Source of the DNA: Pseudomonadota bacterium
GTDB lineage: Bacteria > Pseudomonadota > Gammaproteobacteria > Burkholderiales > Rhodocyclaceae
NCBI GenBank assembly: GCA_029780075.1
Contig: JAKOZI010000070.1
Location: 1 to 54,449, forward strand
DNA length: 54,449 nucleotides
Direction of reading: 5' to 3'
Shown: positions 10,616 through 20,016 of the stretch, one piece after another
Layout of the letters: each line of letters opens with the position of its first letter
How positions within the stretch are numbered: position 1 is the first letter of the stretch
Translations under genes and position numbers: made by a program
The notes under the pieces: model-generated
Database searches by the model: none
Seen by the model: the letters and a program-made list of their open reading frames with translations, nothing else
What the model was told of the DNA's origin: nothing

Positions 10616-11704
10616 TCAGCGCAGCTTCAAGGTTGACAGGCCGACCAGCACCAGCATGATGGTGATGATCCAGAAGCGGACGACCACCTGGGTCTCTTTC
10701 CAGCCGCCCAGTTCGAAATGATGATGCAGCGGTGCCATGCGGAATATCCGTCGGCCACCGGTCATCTTGTAGTACAGCACCTGCGCCGCCACCGACAAGG
10801 TCTCGGCGACGAAGATCCCTCCCATGATCGCCAGTACGATTTCCTGGCGCACGATGATCGCCACGGTACCGAGAGCGGCGCCGAGCGCAAGTGCGCCGAC
10901 ATCGCCCATGAAGACTTCCGCGGGGTAGGCGTTGAACCACAGGAAGCCAAGCCCGGCTCCGGCCATGGCACCGAGGAAAATGGCCAGTTCGCCGGCGCCG
11001 GGAATGTACGGCAGCAGCAGGTACTTGGCATAGAGGGCATGCCCGGCCACGTAGGCAAAAATGGCCAGGGCGGCGGCGATCATCACGGCCGGCATGATCG
11101 CCAGGCCATCGAGGCCATCGGTCAGGTTGACGGCATTGCTGGTACCCACGACGACCAGATAGCTGAGGAAGATGAAGCCGATGACGCCCAGCGGATAGGA
11201 GATGGTCTTGAAAAAGGGAACGATCAACTCCAGTTGTGCCGACCCGGTAGCCGTCAGCCCGAGATAGACCGCCACCAGCAAACCGATCGCCGATTGCCAG
11301 AAATACTTCCAGCGCGCCGGCAAGCCGCGCGGGTCACGCTTGACCACCTTCTGCCAATCGTCGTACCAGCCGATGCCGCCGAAGCCGACGGTAACGATCA
11401 TCACCACCCACACGTAACGATTGCTGAGGTCGCCCCACAGCAGCGTGGTGATGATGATGGCGATCAGGATCAGCGCGCCGCCCATGGTCGGCGTTCCCGA
11501 CTTGATCAGGTGCGTCTCCGGACCATCATGACGGACCGCCTGGCCGATTTTCTTCGCGGCCAGCCAGCGAATGACGCGCGGGCCGGCGATGAAGGAAATC
11601 ACCAGCGCGGTCATCGCCGCGAGCACGGTGCGCAGCGTGATGTAGCCGAAGACGTTGAACGCGCGCACGTCCTGAGCCAACCATTGCGTCAGTAGCAGCA
11701 GCAT
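10616..11704 (-). CDS. mraY: Phospho-N-acetylmuramoyl-pentapeptide-transferase MraY
   Basis: Integral membrane enzyme that transfers phospho-MurNAc-pentapeptide to undecaprenyl phosphate to make lipid I. The 362-residue, roughly ten-helix product has the aspartate motifs GWYDDWQK and [28 protein letters not shown], and the cytoplasmic [13 protein letters not shown] loop. The ATG overlaps the murF stop by one base. Length is typical. Confidence 0.97.
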   Translation of the reverse strand: MLLLLTQWLAQDVRAFNVFGYITLRTVLAAMTALVISFIAGPRVIRWLAAKKIGQAVRHDGPETHLIKSGTPTMGGALILIAIIITTLLWGDLSNRYVWVVMIVTVGFGGIGWYDDWQKVVKRDPRGLPARWKYFWQSAIGLLVAVYLGLTATGSAQLELIVPFFKTISYPLGVIGFIFLSYLVVVGTSNAVNLTDGLDGLAIMPAVMIAAALAIFAYVAGHALYAKYLLLPYIPGAGELAIFLGAMAGAGLGFLWFNAYPAEVFMGDVGALALGAALGTVAIIVRQEIVLAIMGGIFVAETLSVAAQVLYYKMTGGRRIFRMAPLHHHFELGGWKETQVVVRFWIITIMLVLVGLSTLKLR

Positions 11705-13086
11705 TACGCGCCTCTCCCCGGTGCAGACACGCTGATGGCATCGGCCACCCGCTCCATGCGCATGAAGCGCGAGCCCTTGACGAGCACTGTCGTTTCCGGG
11801 GTCAGTTCAGCGGACAAGGCGGTAATCAAGGTGTCGATCTCCGTGAAGTGCTCGCCACCGGCGCCGAAATTGTGCGCCACCAGGGCACTCGCTTCGCCCA
11901 GTGTCAACAACCGATCGATTCCCTGACTCTTGGCGTAGCCGCCGATCTCATCGTGGAACTGCGCGCTCATCTCGCCAATCTCGCCCATGTCGCCGAGCAC
12001 CAGAATCGTCTTGCCGATCATTGCTGCCAGCACATCGATGCCGGCGCGTACCGAATCGGGGTTGGCATTATAAGTGTCGTCGAGCAGGACTGCACCCTGC
12101 AGGGCGGGCCGTTGCTGCAGCCGCCCCTTGAGACCACGAAAGCTGGCCAGACCAGCCTGCACGTCGGCCAGCGATACACCTGCCGCCAGGCAGGCCGTGG
12201 CTGCGGCCAGAGCGTTGCGCGCGTTATGCTGCCCCGGCAGGGCCAGCAGGACCTCGAACTGGCCACCCGGAGCGCAAACGCTGAGGCGACTTTCGAGACC
12301 ATGCAGGTAGAACCTGCCGGTCACCTCCGCCGGCTGCTCAAAGCCGAAGGTCATCGTCGCCAGGCCGCGGCTCTGGTCGCGCCAAAGCGCAGACCAGGCG
12401 TCATCGGCGTTGAACACAGCGACACCGCTTTCATCGAGCCCACTGTAGATGCTCCCCTTTTCTGCGGCAATCGCCTCGAGCGAGCCCATCCCGGCCAGAT
12501 GCGCGCGTTGGGCGTTGGTCACCAGGGCCACCGTGGGACGTGCGATTCCCGCCAGATACGCGATTTCACCGGGGTGGTTCATGCCCATCTCGAGAATCGC
12601 CGCGCGATGTGCCGCGTTCAACCGGAGAAGCGTGAGTGGCAATCCGATGTCATTGTTGTAGTTCCCGTGGGTTGACAGGACCGCTTCGGAGAAAGCCGTG
12701 TTCAGGATGCTGGCAATCATTTCCTTGGTCGTCGTCTTGCCGTTGCTGCCGGTGACGGCGATCAGCGGCAGCGTGAAACGGCCACGCCAATCGGCAGCCA
12801 GCGCCCCCAGCGACAAACGCGTCTCGGCGACCTGCACCAGTGGCACACCCAACGCCTGCAAACCTTCGGCGGCGTCTGCAGCAACCACGGCGGCAACTGC
12901 GCCACGCGCGGCAGCAGCGGCAACATATTCGTGACCATCGAAATTATCGCCACGCAGGGCGACGAACAGCTCGCCATCGGCAACACGGCGACTATCGGTC
13001 GATACACCGCAAAAGGTCCGGTTGTCGCCGAGCAGTTTGCCGGCAGTGGCGCGGGCAGCGCTCAGCAGATCCATCATCACGCTCAT
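11704..13086 (-). CDS. murF: UDP-N-acetylmuramoyl-tripeptide--D-alanyl-D-alanine ligase MurF
   Basis: Adds D-Ala-D-Ala to the UDP-MurNAc-tripeptide, finishing the cytoplasmic precursor. The 460-residue product has the [18 protein letters not shown]-terminal domain, the P-loop [45 protein letters not shown] and [14 protein letters not shown]. It overlaps murE by 4 bp (ATGA) and mraY by one base. Confidence 0.97.
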   Translation of the reverse strand: MSVMMDLLSAARATAGKLLGDNRTFCGVSTDSRRVADGELFVALRGDNFDGHEYVAAAAARGAVAAVVAADAAEGLQALGVPLVQVAETRLSLGALAADWRGRFTLPLIAVTGSNGKTTTKEMIASILNTAFSEAVLSTHGNYNNDIGLPLTLLRLNAAHRAAILEMGMNHPGEIAYLAGIARPTVALVTNAQRAHLAGMGSLEAIAAEKGSIYSGLDESGVAVFNADDAWSALWRDQSRGLATMTFGFEQPAEVTGRFYLHGLESRLSVCAPGGQFEVLLALPGQHNARNALAAATACLAAGVSLADVQAGLASFRGLKGRLQQRPALQGAVLLDDTYNANPDSVRAGIDVLAAMIGKTILVLGDMGEIGEMSAQFHDEIGGYAKSQGIDRLLTLGEASALVAHNFGAGGEHFTEIDTLITALSAELTPETTVLVKGSRFMRMERVADAISVSAPGRGA

Positions 13087-14594
13087 CGCTCGCTCTCCCG
13101 GCGGGCATCGAGCGCCGCACGCGCCTGCGTCACGTCCGAAAACGGCCGCCGCACACCGGCGATCTCCTGATACGGTTCGTGCCCCTTGCCGGCCAGCAGC
13201 ACCACGTCGGCGGGATGCGCGGCAATAATGGTGCGACGAATCGCTTCGCCACGATCGACCACGCTCTCGGCGGTCCGGGCAGCGACGCGGATATCGTCAA
13301 GAATGGCTTGCGGATCCTCGCTACGCGGGTTGTCGCTGGTCAGCACCACACGGTCGGCATGGCTTACCGCAATTTCGCCCATCATCGGCCTTTTGCCGCG
13401 ATCGCGATCGCCACCACAACCAAACACCACGGTCAGACCCGCGCCGCGCGCACTCGCCACCGGCCGCAAGGCCCGCAAGGCGCTCTCCAGGGCATCGGGA
13501 GTGTGCGCATAGTCGACCACCACCAGCGGCTCGTTATGACCACCGATTTTCTCCAGGCGACCGGCCGGCGGCGTCAGGCCCGCAAAGCGCTCGGCAACCG
13601 CCGCCGGCGTCAGGCCGGCGTCGAGCAGAACCGCGGCCACGGCCAACAGATTCGACACGTTATAGCGACCGAGCAGGCCGGTTTCGACAAGTGCACGCCC
13701 ACTCGGCGCGCACAGGCGGAAACGCAGGCCGTCGATGGTTTCCTCGACCTCCTCGGCACGGATCGTCGCCAGCCGATCGGTGGGCAGATCCTGCTGGGTG
13801 TAGCCGATGACCTTGGTCGCCGTGCTCAACGCGGCCAGAGCACGCCCGCAGGGGTCGTCGAGATTGCTGATCGCCAGGCGCAGGCGCGGCCAGGTGAACA
13901 GTCTCGCCTTGGCCTGCGCGTACTGCTCCATGCTGCCGTGGTAATCGAGATGATCGCGCGTCAGATTGGTAAACACCGCCACGTCGACGCGTGCGCCGTC
14001 AAGACGCCCTTCGGCGATACCGATCGAGCTGGCTTCGAGCGCGCAGGCCTGCGCTTCCTGGTCGGCAAAGTCGGCCAGGAAGCGCATCAATGTCGTCGCC
14101 TCGGGAGTGGTGAAACCGGTTTCGAGCAATTGACCCGGAAGGCCGGCTCCCAGCGTACCGATGATCGGACAAAGACGCGGATGGGTGCTGCCGATCCACT
14201 GCGTGACGCTGGTCTTGCCGTTGGTGCCGGTGACGGCGACCAGCGACAAGCGCTCGCTTGGACGCCCGTAGATGGCGTGTGCCAGCGGTCCGCAGAACGC
14301 GCGCAGACCGTTGATCGGCAGATTGGCAATCTGCCAGCCACTCTGCCAGGAAAATTCGCCGCCCGCAGCCGGGTTTTCCTCCCAGAGCACCGCCGCCGCG
14401 CCGTGGCTGATGGCTTCGGCGATGTAACGACGGCCGTCGGCCAGTTCGCCGGGATAGGCCAGGAACAGGTCGCCGCGACGGACCTGACGGCTGTCGTCGG
14501 TGACGCCGCTCGGTACGACGCCGAGCGCTGCCAGCCGCTGCAGCACGCTGCTGCTGGGGTCACCATGCGCGACTGCCGCCTGAAGATTGCTCAC
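13083..14594 (-). CDS. murE: UDP-N-acetylmuramoyl-tripeptide synthetase MurE (meso-DAP type)
   Basis: Adds the third stem-peptide residue. The substrate signature DNPR (within LTSDNPRSEDPQAIL) indicates meso-diaminopimelate rather than lysine. The 503-residue product also shows TDDSRQVRRGDLFLAYPG, the P-loop VTGTNGKTSVTQWIG, EASSIGIAEGRLDG and NLTRDHLDYHGSMEQY. Start and stop codons overlap ftsI and murF by 4 bp each, which fits coupled translation. Confidence 0.97.
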   Translation of the reverse strand: MSNLQAAVAHGDPSSSVLQRLAALGVVPSGVTDDSRQVRRGDLFLAYPGELADGRRYIAEAISHGAAAVLWEENPAAGGEFSWQSGWQIANLPINGLRAFCGPLAHAIYGRPSERLSLVAVTGTNGKTSVTQWIGSTHPRLCPIIGTLGAGLPGQLLETGFTTPEATTLMRFLADFADQEAQACALEASSIGIAEGRLDGARVDVAVFTNLTRDHLDYHGSMEQYAQAKARLFTWPRLRLAISNLDDPCGRALAALSTATKVIGYTQQDLPTDRLATIRAEEVEETIDGLRFRLCAPSGRALVETGLLGRYNVSNLLAVAAVLLDAGLTPAAVAERFAGLTPPAGRLEKIGGHNEPLVVVDYAHTPDALESALRALRPVASARGAGLTVVFGCGGDRDRGKRPMMGEIAVSHADRVVLTSDNPRSEDPQAILDDIRVAARTAESVVDRGEAIRRTIIAAHPADVVLLAGKGHEPYQEIAGVRRPFSDVTQARAALDARRESER

Positions 14595-16342
14595 AGCCTG
14601 GCCTTCGGCGTTGGCGTCTTCGGGCTTTGCGCGACCACCAGCGGTGCGTCCGGAGCAATGCCGAGGGTGCGTAGCGAGTTGCCCATCACCGCGGCAAACA
14701 CCGGCGCCGCGACATCGCCACCATAGTGCTTGCCGCCACTGGGTTCGTCGATCATGACGGCAACGATCAGCCGCGGGTCCGATGCCGGCGCGAAACCGAC
14801 AAACGAGGAGACGAACTTGTTGGCGTAACGACCGCCTTCGAGCTTGTGTGCGGTACCCGTCTTGCCGGCCACCCGGTACCCGGGAATCTGCGCCTTGGGC
14901 GCCGTCCCGCCTGGCAGGACCGCCATTTCAAGCATGCTGCGAACTTCGCGTGCGGTCTTCGGGCTGAACACCGCGGCGCCGGTTGGCGTGGAGGAATCGA
15001 GTCGTGTCAGCGAGAGCGGCATCAGATCGCCGTCGCGGGCAAACACCGAATAGGCGCGCGCCAACTGGATCAGCGACACGGAAATGCCATGGCCGTAGGA
15101 CATCGTTGCCTGTTCGATCGGCCGCCAGTTCTTCCATGGACGAACCCGGCCGCTCACTTCACCGGGGAAGCCCAGGCGTGGCACCTGTCCGAAACCGACA
15201 TCGTCGAACATCTGCCACATCTTCTGCGCGGGCAACATGGCGGCGATCTTGGCCGCTCCGACGTTCGACGACTTCTGGATGACTTCGGCCACCGTCAGCG
15301 CACCGTGAGGATGGGCGTCGGAAATCGTCGCACTGCCGATCGTCAGCCGACCGGGTGCGCAGTTGATGACGGTGTCCGAGCGCACCTTGGCATTCTCGAG
15401 GGCGAGACCAATGGTGAAAGGTTTGAGCGTCGAGCCGGGCTCAAAAGTATCGGTGACGGCGCGGTTGCGCAACTGCCCGCCGGACAGGCCCTCGCGATTG
15501 TTCGGATTGTAGGTCGGCCAGTTGGCCAGCGCGACGATTTCGCCGGTGCGCACATCGAGCACGACGACCCCGCCAGCCTTGGCATTGTTCTCGGCGATCG
15601 CCTGCTTGAGGTGGCTGTAAGCCAGGTACTGAATCTTCGAATCGAGCGCCAGGCGGATTTCCTTGCCATCCTGCGGCGGCTTGATCGAACCGACATCCTC
15701 GACGATCTGGCCGCGCCGATCCTTGATCACGCTGCGACTACCCGGCTGGCCAAGCAGTTGACCGTGGAAGGCCAGTTCGACACCTTCGAGCCCCTTGTCG
15801 TCGACGCCGGTAAAACCCACCATGTGAGCAGTCATCTCACCGGTCGGATAGAAGCGACGGTACTCCTTGTCCTGACCAATCCCGGGCAACTTCAGCGCCG
15901 CCACCTGTTCGGCCACCGGCGGCGGAATCTGCCGGCGAAGAAAAACGAAAGTCTTGTCGGTGTCGAGCTTGTGGGCCAGTTGCTTGGGGTCGGTTTCCAG
16001 CAGAGCGGCCAACTGTCTGGTCTGCACCGGCGTCAATGTCGTCGCTGGCGGGATCGCCCAGATCGACTTCATCGGCGTCGATATGGCCAGGACATCGCCG
16101 TGACGATCAGCAATCCGCCCACGCGAGGCCGAGATTTCGATATCGCGCCGGTAGCGTGACTCGCCCTTTTCCTGCAGGAAGTCATTGTTCAGCGTCTGCA
16201 GGTAGAAGGCACGTCCGATCAGCACGGCAAAAGAGCCCAGAATGAGCAGGGCCATCAGGCGCGAACGCCAGAGTGGCAGACGCATTTGCAGCAAGGGGCT
16301 CTCGGCAAACTTGTGTGCCACTTTTCCTTTGAAACGCATCAT
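14591..16342 (-). CDS. ftsI: Septal peptidoglycan transpeptidase FtsI (PBP3)
   Basis: Class B penicillin-binding protein that cross-links septal murein and partners FtsW. The 583-residue product has a cytoplasmic tail, one transmembrane anchor at about residues 28-48, a pedestal domain with RGRIADRHGDVLA, and the transpeptidase motifs SxxK (S304-K307, GSTLKPF), SxN (S358-N360) and KTGT (494-497). It overlaps ftsL and murE by 4 bp each. Confidence 0.97.
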   Translation of the reverse strand: MMRFKGKVAHKFAESPLLQMRLPLWRSRLMALLILGSFAVLIGRAFYLQTLNNDFLQEKGESRYRRDIEISASRGRIADRHGDVLAISTPMKSIWAIPPATTLTPVQTRQLAALLETDPKQLAHKLDTDKTFVFLRRQIPPPVAEQVAALKLPGIGQDKEYRRFYPTGEMTAHMVGFTGVDDKGLEGVELAFHGQLLGQPGSRSVIKDRRGQIVEDVGSIKPPQDGKEIRLALDSKIQYLAYSHLKQAIAENNAKAGGVVVLDVRTGEIVALANWPTYNPNNREGLSGGQLRNRAVTDTFEPGSTLKPFTIGLALENAKVRSDTVINCAPGRLTIGSATISDAHPHGALTVAEVIQKSSNVGAAKIAAMLPAQKMWQMFDDVGFGQVPRLGFPGEVSGRVRPWKNWRPIEQATMSYGHGISVSLIQLARAYSVFARDGDLMPLSLTRLDSSTPTGAAVFSPKTAREVRSMLEMAVLPGGTAPKAQIPGYRVAGKTGTAHKLEGGRYANKFVSSFVGFAPASDPRLIVAVMIDEPSGGKHYGGDVAAPVFAAVMGNSLRTLGIAPDAPLVVAQSPKTPTPKARL

Positions 16343-16617
16343 CGCGTTAGTCCTCCGGCAGAGGTTGCCGTAATTACCCGTTCCGTTTCCGGGGTGCGCA
16401 TCTTGAGCTTCTCGCGGGCAATCTTCTCGATACGTGGCGCGGTGCCCCAGGTCGAAAGTTCCAGCTGCAACTGCCCAAATTCGACCTCGAGTTGCCGCGC
16501 GCGCTCCTGTTCAACCTCAAGCGCCTGAAAAATCTTGCGCGCCTTGTGTTGTGAAGTCACCACTCCGAGACTGCAGATGACGACGGCAAGCAACAGAAAA
16601 ACGTTCAGACGAACCAT
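16339..16617 (-). CDS. ftsL: Cell division protein FtsL
   Basis: Small bitopic protein that forms the FtsQLB complex and regulates FtsWI. With the start at 16617 the product is 92 residues: one transmembrane segment (VRLNVFLLLAVVICSLGVV, about residues 2-20), then a coiled-coil-like periplasmic region rich in Q, E and L (IFQALEVEQERARQLEVEF), and WGTAPRIEKIAREKLKMRTP. This start is one base after the rsmH stop (TGAGATG); a longer frame to 16653 would overlap rsmH. Assigned by position and topology as well as sequence. Confidence 0.92.
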   Translation of the reverse strand: MVRLNVFLLLAVVICSLGVVTSQHKARKIFQALEVEQERARQLEVEFGQLQLELSTWGTAPRIEKIAREKLKMRTPETERVITATSAGGLTR

Positions 16618-16618
16618 C

Positions 16619-17569
16619 TCAGGCAGCCCTTCCGGCGAGTTTTTCGGCGACACGCATCACTGCGCTGCGGGCCCGCGGGTTGGCCGCGACCTCGGCTGCG
16701 CTGGCCCTGAGCGGCCTGCCCAGCGGACGCAGCCTCGGCTGCGGCAACTCCGCGGCACGCAGGGGCAGCTTTCTCGGCGCGTGGTCAGGATCCGCCTCGT
16801 CGCGCATGTAGTGCTTGACGATCCGGTCTTCGAGCGAATGGAAACTGATCACGACCAGGCGCCCTCCCTGTTTCAAGACGGTCATGGCCTGCGGCAGCAC
16901 TAACGCGAGTTGTTCGAGTTCTTGATTGATATGAATCCGTAAAGCTTGAAAGGTACGCGTCGCCGCGTCCTGGCCGGGCTCGCGGGTCCGCACGGTCGCG
17001 CGTACAAGGGCTGCGAGCTCGCCGGTGCTTGCCAGCGGCCGCTCTCTCCGAGCAGCCACAATCTTCTTTGCAATCTGGAAAGCAAACCGTTCTTCACCAT
17101 AATTCCTAATGACCTCCGTGATCTCCTGCACGCCAGCCCGCAACAGCCACTCTGCCGCAGTCTCGCCTTGTGTCGTATCCATCCGCATATCAAGAGGCGC
17201 GTCGTAGCGAAAGCTGAAACCGCGCGCTCCGTCGTCAAGCTGTGGCGATGAAACGCCAATATCGAGGAGGACGCCATCGACGCCTGCCTCGATCTCAATC
17301 CCTGCCCGACTCACGGCATCTGCCAGGTCGGCAAAGCGTCGGTGCATCACCTGCAGTCGCCGATCCCGAATCTCGCCGGCCAACACCACCGCCTGCGGAT
17401 CACAATCGAGCGCCAGCAGACGACCTTCGGGTCCGAGCCGCTCAAGGATCGCCCGACTGTGTCCGCCGCGGCCAAAAGTGCCGTCGATGTACGTTCCCGC
17501 GGGCTTGATGTCCAGTGCCGCCACCGCCTCCCGCAACAGGACGGTCTGGTGCTGCAAGTACAGGCTCAC
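16619..17569 (-). CDS. rsmH: 16S rRNA (cytosine1402-N4)-methyltransferase RsmH
   Basis: Methylates N4 of C1402 in the ribosomal P site; its partner RsmI, which modifies the same nucleotide, is also in this window at 21263-22102. Motifs: [13 protein letters not shown], the SAM-binding [33 protein letters not shown] and [17 protein letters not shown]. The GTG at 17569 is chosen as start (316 residues, [12 protein letters not shown]) because it forms a GTGA overlap with the mraZ stop. The frame extends to 17692 but that part lies inside mraZ. Confidence 0.96.
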   Translation of the reverse strand: MSLYLQHQTVLLREAVAALDIKPAGTYIDGTFGRGGHSRAILERLGPEGRLLALDCDPQAVVLAGEIRDRRLQVMHRRFADLADAVSRAGIEIEAGVDGVLLDIGVSSPQLDDGARGFSFRYDAPLDMRMDTTQGETAAEWLLRAGVQEITEVIRNYGEERFAFQIAKKIVAARRERPLASTGELAALVRATVRTREPGQDAATRTFQALRIHINQELEQLALVLPQAMTVLKQGGRLVVISFHSLEDRIVKHYMRDEADPDHAPRKLPLRAAELPQPRLRPLGRPLRASAAEVAANPRARSAVMRVAEKLAGRAA

Positions 17570-18012
17570 AGCGCCAGGTTTTCGAGCCCGGGGGGCAAGA
17601 ACTGATCGCCAAGAGCGAAGACTGCTTCCTGTTGCTTCTGCCAGCCGGCGTCGGACCAGATTTCGAAATGACTGCCCTGACCCACCAGCCACACCTGCTT
17701 CTCAAGCTGTGCAAACTGGCGCAGTTCAGGCGCTACCAGGAGCCGACCGGCGGCATCCATCTCCTCTTCACGGGCATGCCCGACCAGCAGACGCTTGATC
17801 GCCGCCGCTTGCACATTGAAACTCGAAGCCGCCAGGACCTGGTCCCGAATGGGCGCCCACGCGGGTTCCGGATAAAGCAGGAGACAGCGATGCGGGTGCG
17901 CGGTAAGCACCAGCCGGCCATCGGCGGCGGACGCGAGTGCTTCCCGATGGCGAGCCGGAATGGCGAGCCTACCCTTGGCATCCAGACTTAGTGCAGCCGC
18001 GCCCTGAAACAT
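17566..18012 (-). CDS. mraZ: Transcriptional regulator MraZ
   Basis: AbrB-fold protein that forms a ring, binds repeats upstream of its own operon and represses dcw transcription. The start [19 protein letters not shown] at 18012 gives 148 residues, the family norm. The two tandem SpoVT/AbrB-like halves show the diagnostic [14 protein letters not shown] and [14 protein letters not shown]. It is first in the dcw operon. A matching three-repeat MraZ box lies about 40 bp upstream. The frame remains open to 18105 but that extension crosses the MraZ box and is not credible. Confidence 0.95.
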   Translation of the reverse strand: MFQGAAALSLDAKGRLAIPARHREALASAADGRLVLTAHPHRCLLLYPEPAWAPIRDQVLAASSFNVQAAAIKRLLVGHAREEEMDAAGRLLVAPELRQFAQLEKQVWLVGQGSHFEIWSDAGWQKQQEAVFALGDQFLPPGLENLAL

Positions 18013-18053
18013 CGCCCCAACTCTTTCCTTGCTTTCCAGCCACCGAGACGGCA

Positions 18054-18083
18054 AACTTCCCACTTTCCACCACTTGCTCCCAC
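18054..18083 (-). promoter_or_regulatory. MraZ-binding box: three 10-bp direct repeats upstream of mraZ
   Basis: On the minus strand three consecutive decamers read GTGGGAGCAA, GTGGTGGAAA and GTGGGAAGTT (bases 18083-18054). A GTGG(G/T) core repeated every 10 bp matches the known MraZ operator pattern (TGGGN repeated with 5-bp spacers). The middle copy deviates by a G-to-T change. It overlaps the edge of the predicted -10 box, as expected for autorepression. Confidence 0.8.
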
Positions 18084-18110
18084 TGTAAGGCAAAGATTCT
18101 GCCAAAGCAA
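18082..18110 (-). promoter_or_regulatory. Predicted sigma70 promoter of the dcw operon
   Basis: The minus strand shows TTGCTT (18110-18105), a 17 bp spacer, and TACAGT (18087-18082), about 70 bp upstream of the mraZ start. The -10 touches the first MraZ repeat. Three of six -35 bases are the strong TTG, and spacing is ideal. Pattern match, no transcript data. Confidence 0.5.
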
Positions 18111-18333
18111 GAGGTGCGATATTGTCTTTCCCAATATGTACAATGGGTTATGGACGACTTCTGATGCAAAAAGGAAAGAGATCCCTTCAAAAAAACAATG
18201 CTAGAATCAGCGTAGTTAAAGTAGTTTCTTAAAAAAGTCTGCTAAGTGGCAGAAAAACACACCGGATGCGCGCGAACAGCTGGCGCAGTGATGCCAGATG
18301 GATCCAGCCTGAAGGGGAATAATCAGCGAAATG

Positions 18334-18358
18334 CCGGCGCAGCCGTCGGCTATGCCGG
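18334..18358 (-). terminator. GC-rich hairpin downstream of rnpB, possible terminator
   Basis: About 15 bp past the rnpB 3' end the minus strand can fold as CCGGC/GCCGG enclosing AGCC-GAC-GGCT. No U-run follows, so it may instead act as a processing or 3'-protecting structure. The rest of 18111-18333, between this hairpin and the dcw promoter, shows no gene or recognised RNA. Confidence 0.35.
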
Positions 18359-18371
18359 GAATCAATGCAGG

Positions 18372-18742
18372 AAGGTGGGAAGCCGGTCGATAAGCCGGGT
18401 TCTGTCGTGGACAGCCATTCCTCTAGGCGTACCGTCACCGGCACGCTCAAGCAGCCTACCCGGAAGCAGCGCGAGCCACGCCCAAGCTTCCCTATTTGGC
18501 CTTGCTCCGGATGGGGTTTGCCGTGCCGTCCGTGTTACCACGGCCGCGGTGAGCTCTTACCTCACCGTTTCACCCTTACCTGCCCTTGCCTGCGCATGGA
18601 CATCGGCGGTCTGTTTTCTGTTGCACTTTCCGTCACCTCACGGTGCCCGGTCGTTAACCGGCATCCTGCTCTGCGGAGCCCGGACTTTCCTCTCGGCGCG
18701 AGGTCTGCACCTCTTGCCCAGCGGCTGCCTGACCGACTTCCC
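18372..18742 (-). ncRNA. rnpB: RNase P RNA (bacterial type A)
   Basis: The catalytic RNA of RNase P, which trims tRNA 5' leaders. The minus strand contains the universally conserved 5' block GAGGAAAGTCCGGGCTCC (around 18690), ACAGAAAACAGACCGCC, GGTAAGGGTGAAACGGTG, and the 3' block ACAGAACCCGGCTTATCG that pairs to form helix P4. The 5' end GAAGTCGGTCAGGCAG can pair with the 3' end (P1-P3 region), giving about 371 nt, normal for type A. End positions are estimated within several bases. It is downstream of, and touching, the DUF3025 gene. Confidence 0.95.
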
Positions 18743-18748
18743 GGCTTG

Positions 18749-18754
18749 ATTATA
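18749..18754 (-). promoter_or_regulatory. rnpB -10 element TATAAT
   Basis: A perfect TATAAT ends 7 bp upstream of the inferred rnpB 5' end on the minus strand. The region where a -35 would lie is GC-rich with no good TTGACA match. The TAA inside this hexamer is the stop codon of the upstream DUF3025 gene. Confidence 0.65.
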
Positions 18755-19532
18755 CGCCGGGCGTGCGTCGCCCCGGCCGGAATTGCCATTGGTCGTCGTA
18801 GTACGCCACCGTTTCGTTATCGGGCGTAACCCCAGGCAGCCCCATCAACGGCAGTGGGTGCAAGGCGCGCGCACGCAGGTGCTCACCGGCCGCGAACTCG
18901 CCGGCCAGGCACCGGTCGATATCCGACAGTTGCCCGGGCAATGGGCGGTACAGCCAGTCCGCAGTCACTTCGTAGAGCACCGCCTTGGCGGTCAGACCCC
19001 GAAATGGTCGCAGCAGGTGTTCGTAGGTCGCGTGCCCGAAGACGAAGCAACGCAGCGCCCGCGCCAGATCGTGTCGGCGCGTCCAGAACAAGTCCCGCCA
19101 CTGAAAACCGCGGAGCAAGGCCAGCAGCGAGGGATCCGAGGCGACCACCACCACGCCGCATTCGTCGAAATGCGTCAGCGCGTCGCGATCGCTGCCGCGG
19201 ATTCCGGGTTGCGCCGTCAGCGCGGCGGCATGGCGTGCGTTCAGGGCGGCCTTGGCCAACGGAAAGGTACACCACACCAAAGCATTGAAGAAGTCGTGCC
19301 AGTTGTCCGGCCGCGTGGCCACTTCGCCACGCGCCCAAATGCGCATCTCGTAATCAAGGCCGTCGGCGGGTGGCGGCACGAAACGGAGCCGCCGCCCGCT
19401 ACCGGTGCGCAGATCGAGCGGTGCGATCAGGAGGTCGAGCGAAGCCGGGTCCGGGGCAAAGGGAATCCGTGCAAGCAAGGGCGACAAGGGCGCGAACAAG
19501 CCACCCGGCGAAGGAAAGGCATCCGGGCTCAC
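18750..19532 (-). CDS. DUF3025 domain-containing protein
   Basis: A 260-residue protein matching the DUF3025 family of proteobacteria by its run RPDNWHDFFNALVWCTFPLAK followed by LNARHAAALT, by DALTHFDECGVVVVASDPSLL, and by FVFGHATYEHLLRPFRGLTAKAV (separated by variable sequence). No enzymatic function is established for the family and no signal peptide is seen. It overlaps the preceding lipoprotein gene by 4 bp (ATGA), so the two are probably co-translated. Its stop codon lies within the rnpB -10 box. Confidence 0.85.
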   Translation of the reverse strand: MSPDAFPSPGGLFAPLSPLLARIPFAPDPASLDLLIAPLDLRTGSGRRLRFVPPPADGLDYEMRIWARGEVATRPDNWHDFFNALVWCTFPLAKAALNARHAAALTAQPGIRGSDRDALTHFDECGVVVVASDPSLLALLRGFQWRDLFWTRRHDLARALRCFVFGHATYEHLLRPFRGLTAKAVLYEVTADWLYRPLPGQLSDIDRCLAGEFAAGEHLRARALHPLPLMGLPGVTPDNETVAYYDDQWQFRPGRRTPGV

Positions 19533-19993
19533 TCAGTTGCCGGTGCTTTTTCAGTGGCCTCTCGTTTCGGTGCGACCACAAAGGTCAGCGTACCGCTACG
19601 CATCTGGAATGTTCCCTGCAAGGGACCGAGGCCGCCTTCCGGCTCCCCGTCAAGCTTTGCAAACCCCTCGCAGGTGCGCGTTTCCACGACAAACATGCGC
19701 TTGCCCTGCTTGAGAATCCAGGCATCGTTGCCCGGCGCATACACCTCCACCTTGCTGTCCGCACCACCCGGGCCCATCTCGTGTCGGCGCATGCAATCGG
19801 GCATGCGCGTGGCGACGACCGAGTAGTTGGCGGTCCTTTCCCAGAAGAAGTTCTGCACGCGGATCAGCGTCAGCGAATGCTTGCTCGAGGCAATATCGTA
19901 AGACATGCGCTGGTCCGAGCAGCCGACCAGCAGGGGCACCAACAATACGGCCAACAATTTTTCCCACGCCACGCGCCACCTCCCCGGATGCAT
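19529..19993 (-). CDS. Predicted outer-membrane/periplasmic lipoprotein
   Basis: The start MHPGRWRVAWEKLLAVLL at 19993 gives 154 residues with a positively charged n-region, a hydrophobic core at about residues 13-23, and a lipobox LVGC with the acylated cysteine at position 25. The mature part includes NFFWERTANYSVVATRMPDCMRRHEMG and ends in a charged EATEKAPATE tail. I do not recognise a family. The frame is open upstream to 20263, but that part lies inside pyrC. It sits 23 bp after pyrC and overlaps DUF3025 by 4 bp, a likely three-gene unit. Confidence 0.75.
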   Translation of the reverse strand: MHPGRWRVAWEKLLAVLLVPLLVGCSDQRMSYDIASSKHSLTLIRVQNFFWERTANYSVVATRMPDCMRRHEMGPGGADSKVEVYAPGNDAWILKQGKRMFVVETRTCEGFAKLDGEPEGGLGPLQGTFQMRSGTLTFVVAPKREATEKAPATE

Positions 19994-20016
19994 TTCGCGG
20001 TATCCTCCCGTTCGCC

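Noticed and set aside
12840..14726. A 628-codon plus-strand frame opposite murE/murF
   Set aside because: Long only because of low stop-codon density in GC-rich DNA; murE and murF are certain.
18246..18829. Plus-strand frames across rnpB
   Set aside because: The region is explained by RNase P RNA, whose conserved blocks are plain on the minus strand.
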